From Nitrososphaerales archaeon TH1177 (GTDB lineage: Archaea > Thermoproteota > Nitrososphaeria > Nitrososphaerales > Nitrososphaeraceae), in contig JAATVJ010000157.1 of assembly GCA_014523515.1 (NCBI GenBank), positions 1 to 7,179 of the forward strand: 7,179 nt of DNA. The letters are read 5' to 3'. Made by a program: the position numbers and the translations under genes. The notes below the pieces were generated by a model. That model did no database searches and was not told the origin of the DNA. It saw only the letters and a list, made by a program, of their open reading frames with translations. Below are positions 6,260 to 7,179 of this stretch, piece by piece (positions within the stretch are counted from its first letter, which is position 1; each line of letters opens with the position of its first letter).

Positions 6260-6276
6260 GATAGATAGAGGAGAGT

Positions 6277-6300
6277 ATGAAAAATAAAAAATGGCTATAG
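6277..6300 (+). CDS. Possible seven-codon leader ORF overlapping the HTH gene start
   Basis: A purine-rich GAGGAGAG (6268-6275) ends one base before ATG 6277, which opens the frame MKNKKWL and stops at TAG 6298-6300. That stop lies ten bases inside the HTH gene, whose ATG is at 6291. The GGAG core (6270-6273) is three bases from the short ORF's ATG and 17 from the HTH ATG, so neither spacing is ideal. It may be a coupling or leader ORF, or simply the ribosome site of the HTH gene. Low confidence. Confidence 0.25.
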   Translation: MKNKKWL

Positions 6301-6782
6301 AAAAACAATTGTATGAAAGACAGATGCAATTAATATTTAGGATGTTATTGGAAAATAAAACAAATGAACAGATAGCATCTGAACTTAAGATAAGTATTCG
6401 ATCTGTTCAAAATTATAAGAAAAGGCTTGAACAGCGTTACATGACTTATCAGAAGGAGAAGTCTAACTCTACGATATTCTTAGAGGTTAATTTACTGAAG
6501 AACCGTCTTTTGAAATTGTATAGATCCCTTGAAAGTAAAGTGGTAGATTCTGAAGCAAGTGCTAGTGACTGTGCAAAATGTGCCGATGTTGCTGCTAGTA
6601 TTGCAATTCAAGTCATTAAACTAGAATCTGAAGGCATTCGTGCTATAAAACAGTTAGGTTTAGCCGCAGAAACAGCAGCAGAAACAGCAACAAAGAGAAA
6701 TGCTTCTGTCAACAATTTAAGAAAAGATGATGTTGGTGATGATGATGGTAATAATAGTAGTACACTGGTCGAAAACATTTAA
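6291..6782 (+). CDS. Helix-turn-helix DNA-binding protein, 163 aa
   Basis: Residues 18-50 form a helix-turn-helix: a first helix ending in ENKTNEQIASELKISIRSVQ, then NYKKRLEQRY. The sequence NEQIAxELxIS-x-RSVQNYxxRL is the classic pattern of LuxR- or Hin-like recognition helices. The middle is a long amphipathic helical region (LLKNRLLKLYRSLESKVVDS). A DCAKC pair (CxxC, residues 93-98) precedes an Ala-rich helix with AAETAAETA. The C-terminus is acidic (DDVGDDDGNN) and probably disordered. Last gene of the operon, so it may regulate the element or bind its replication sites. The HTH-plus-long-helix layout also resembles small terminase subunits, but no large terminase or structural genes are nearby, so I do not call it that. 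ATG 6291 is the only sensible start, as the frame has a stop at 6285. Confidence 0.75.
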   Translation: MAIEKQLYERQMQLIFRMLLENKTNEQIASELKISIRSVQNYKKRLEQRYMTYQKEKSNSTIFLEVNLLKNRLLKLYRSLESKVVDSEASASDCAKCADVAASIAIQVIKLESEGIRAIKQLGLAAETAAETATKRNASVNNLRKDDVGDDDGNNSSTLVENI

Positions 6783-6812
6783 TTAATTAGACTATAATTT
6801 AGTCATATCAAA

Positions 6813-6820
6813 TTTTTATA
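6813..6820 (+). promoter_or_regulatory. TATA-like box for the cupredoxin gene
   Basis: TTTTTATA is centred about 25 bases before the ATG at 6842, with no ribosome site between. That is the expected spacing for a leaderless archaeal transcript and indicates the gene has its own promoter, independent of the upstream operon. Confidence 0.5.
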
Positions 6821-6841
6821 TGCTGTCTTAAATTTTAGTTA

Positions 6842-7179
6842 ATGAAAAAGGCGTTGACCTTAAGTATAACAATAATAATAATGAGCGTATTAACAATAGG
6901 TCTTTTATCTAATCCATCCATTTCATCAGCAGCAGATATCTCTTTAGTAAACAAAGTTTTTGCTCAAGAATCAGAAGAAGTATTCATTGTACCAGGAGCA
7001 TTTGATCCAAATAATGATGAGGGATTTGTTCCACCAGAAATTAGCGTGTCCTCTGAAGGAAATATAGTTTCATGGACAAATGATGACTCGACAGAGCACA
7101 CCGTAACTGCTGATGATGGATCATTCGACTCTGGACCAATATCCCCTGGAGATACATTCGATAATACCTTTGACGCACC
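6842..7179 (+). CDS. Exported cupredoxin (plastocyanin-like) protein, 3' end cut by window edge
   Basis: Probable extracytoplasmic blue-copper electron carrier or copper-binding protein. The frame is open to the window edge (112 codons). Residues 1-31 are a signal peptide: KK, then a hydrophobic core with LTLSITIIIMSVLTIGLL, then a small-residue region SISSAA, with possible cleavage after Ala31 or after FA at residue 41. The mature part has the cupredoxin first half: ISVSSEGNIVSWTNDDSTEH then TVTADDGSFDSGPISPGDTF. His86 in EHTVT is the expected first copper ligand; the Cys-His-Met cluster would lie past the edge. Such small cupredoxins are numerous in ammonia-oxidising archaea, where copper proteins carry much of the respiratory electron flow. 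It has its own promoter and differs in character from the upstream operon, so I read it as a host gene flanking the element. Confidence 0.85.
   Translation, partial: MKKALTLSITIIIMSVLTIGLLSNPSISSAADISLVNKVFAQESEEVFIVPGAFDPNNDEGFVPPEISVSSEGNIVSWTNDDSTEHTVTADDGSFDSGPISPGDTFDNTFDA

Noticed and set aside
6055..6264. 69-aa Ser/Asn-rich ORF with TTG start
   Set aside because: No ribosome site, it overlaps the primase by 41 bases in another frame, and the overlapping 54-aa frame has ATG, GGAG and stop overlap.
6173..6712. Near matches to the 9-base motif (TTAACAGTA at 6173, TTCTGTCAA at 6704)
   Set aside because: Single 8-of-9 matches are expected by chance in a window of this size and are not clustered.
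6291..6782. Small terminase subunit
   Set aside because: The HTH plus long helices are suggestive, but no large terminase, portal or capsid gene is visible, so the call is unsupported.
6790..6804. Intrinsic terminator hairpin after the HTH gene
   Set aside because: The stem is only five base pairs, AT-rich, and not followed directly by an oligo-T run; too weak to annotate.
1..7179. CRISPR array, tRNA or rRNA gene
   Set aside because: I looked for regularly spaced repeats of 23-40 bases and for cloverleaf or CCA-end signatures and saw none; the only repeats are the 9-base motif and triplet runs.

Overview
The window looks archaeal, most likely from an ammonia-oxidising soil-type thaumarchaeon (Nitrososphaeria). 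The DNA is AT-rich and the proteins are rich in Asn, Lys and Ile. Several genes are preceded by TATA-like boxes about 25 bases from the start codon, with little or no leader. The right edge carries an exported cupredoxin-like protein of the kind abundant in these organisms. The taxonomic call is an inference; no rRNA or tRNA is present to fix it.

Layout. Positions 1-1182 hold the 3' part of a tyrosine recombinase (integrase) with a coiled-coil C-terminus; its 5' end lies outside the window. Convergent to it, on the minus strand, is an unrecognised 217-aa gene (1237-1890). A 41-base divergent promoter region separates that gene from a tightly packed plus-strand cluster running from 1932 to 6782. 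The cluster contains an AbrB/SpoVT-type DNA-binding protein, two small unknown proteins, a large SF3/AAA+-like helicase ATPase, an archaeo-eukaryotic-type primase (PrimPol-like), a 54-aa membrane protein and a helix-turn-helix protein. After a short gap, a leaderless-type promoter and the start of a secreted blue-copper-like protein (6842 to the edge) probably mark host chromosome.

How it fits together. Integrase, helicase, primase and small DNA-binding regulators form the replication, integration and control module of an integrated plasmid or provirus. No capsid, packaging or conjugation gene is recognisable here. The cluster is probably one operon: most junctions overlap or are only a few bases long.

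Two features deserve most attention. First, the helicase reading frame is cut by a single in-frame TAA (4469-4471), yet the same frame stays open for another 170 codons. That extension encodes what looks like the helicase's own C-terminal winged-helix domain and a charged tail, with no start codon available for the winged-helix part. Second, within that tail lie nine copies of a 9-base motif (TTGACRGYA) in both orientations: three in tandem at each end pointing opposite ways, and three between. A second small array of the same motif lies about 1.1 kb upstream in the same gene. This looks like an iteron-type binding site or origin embedded in coding sequence.
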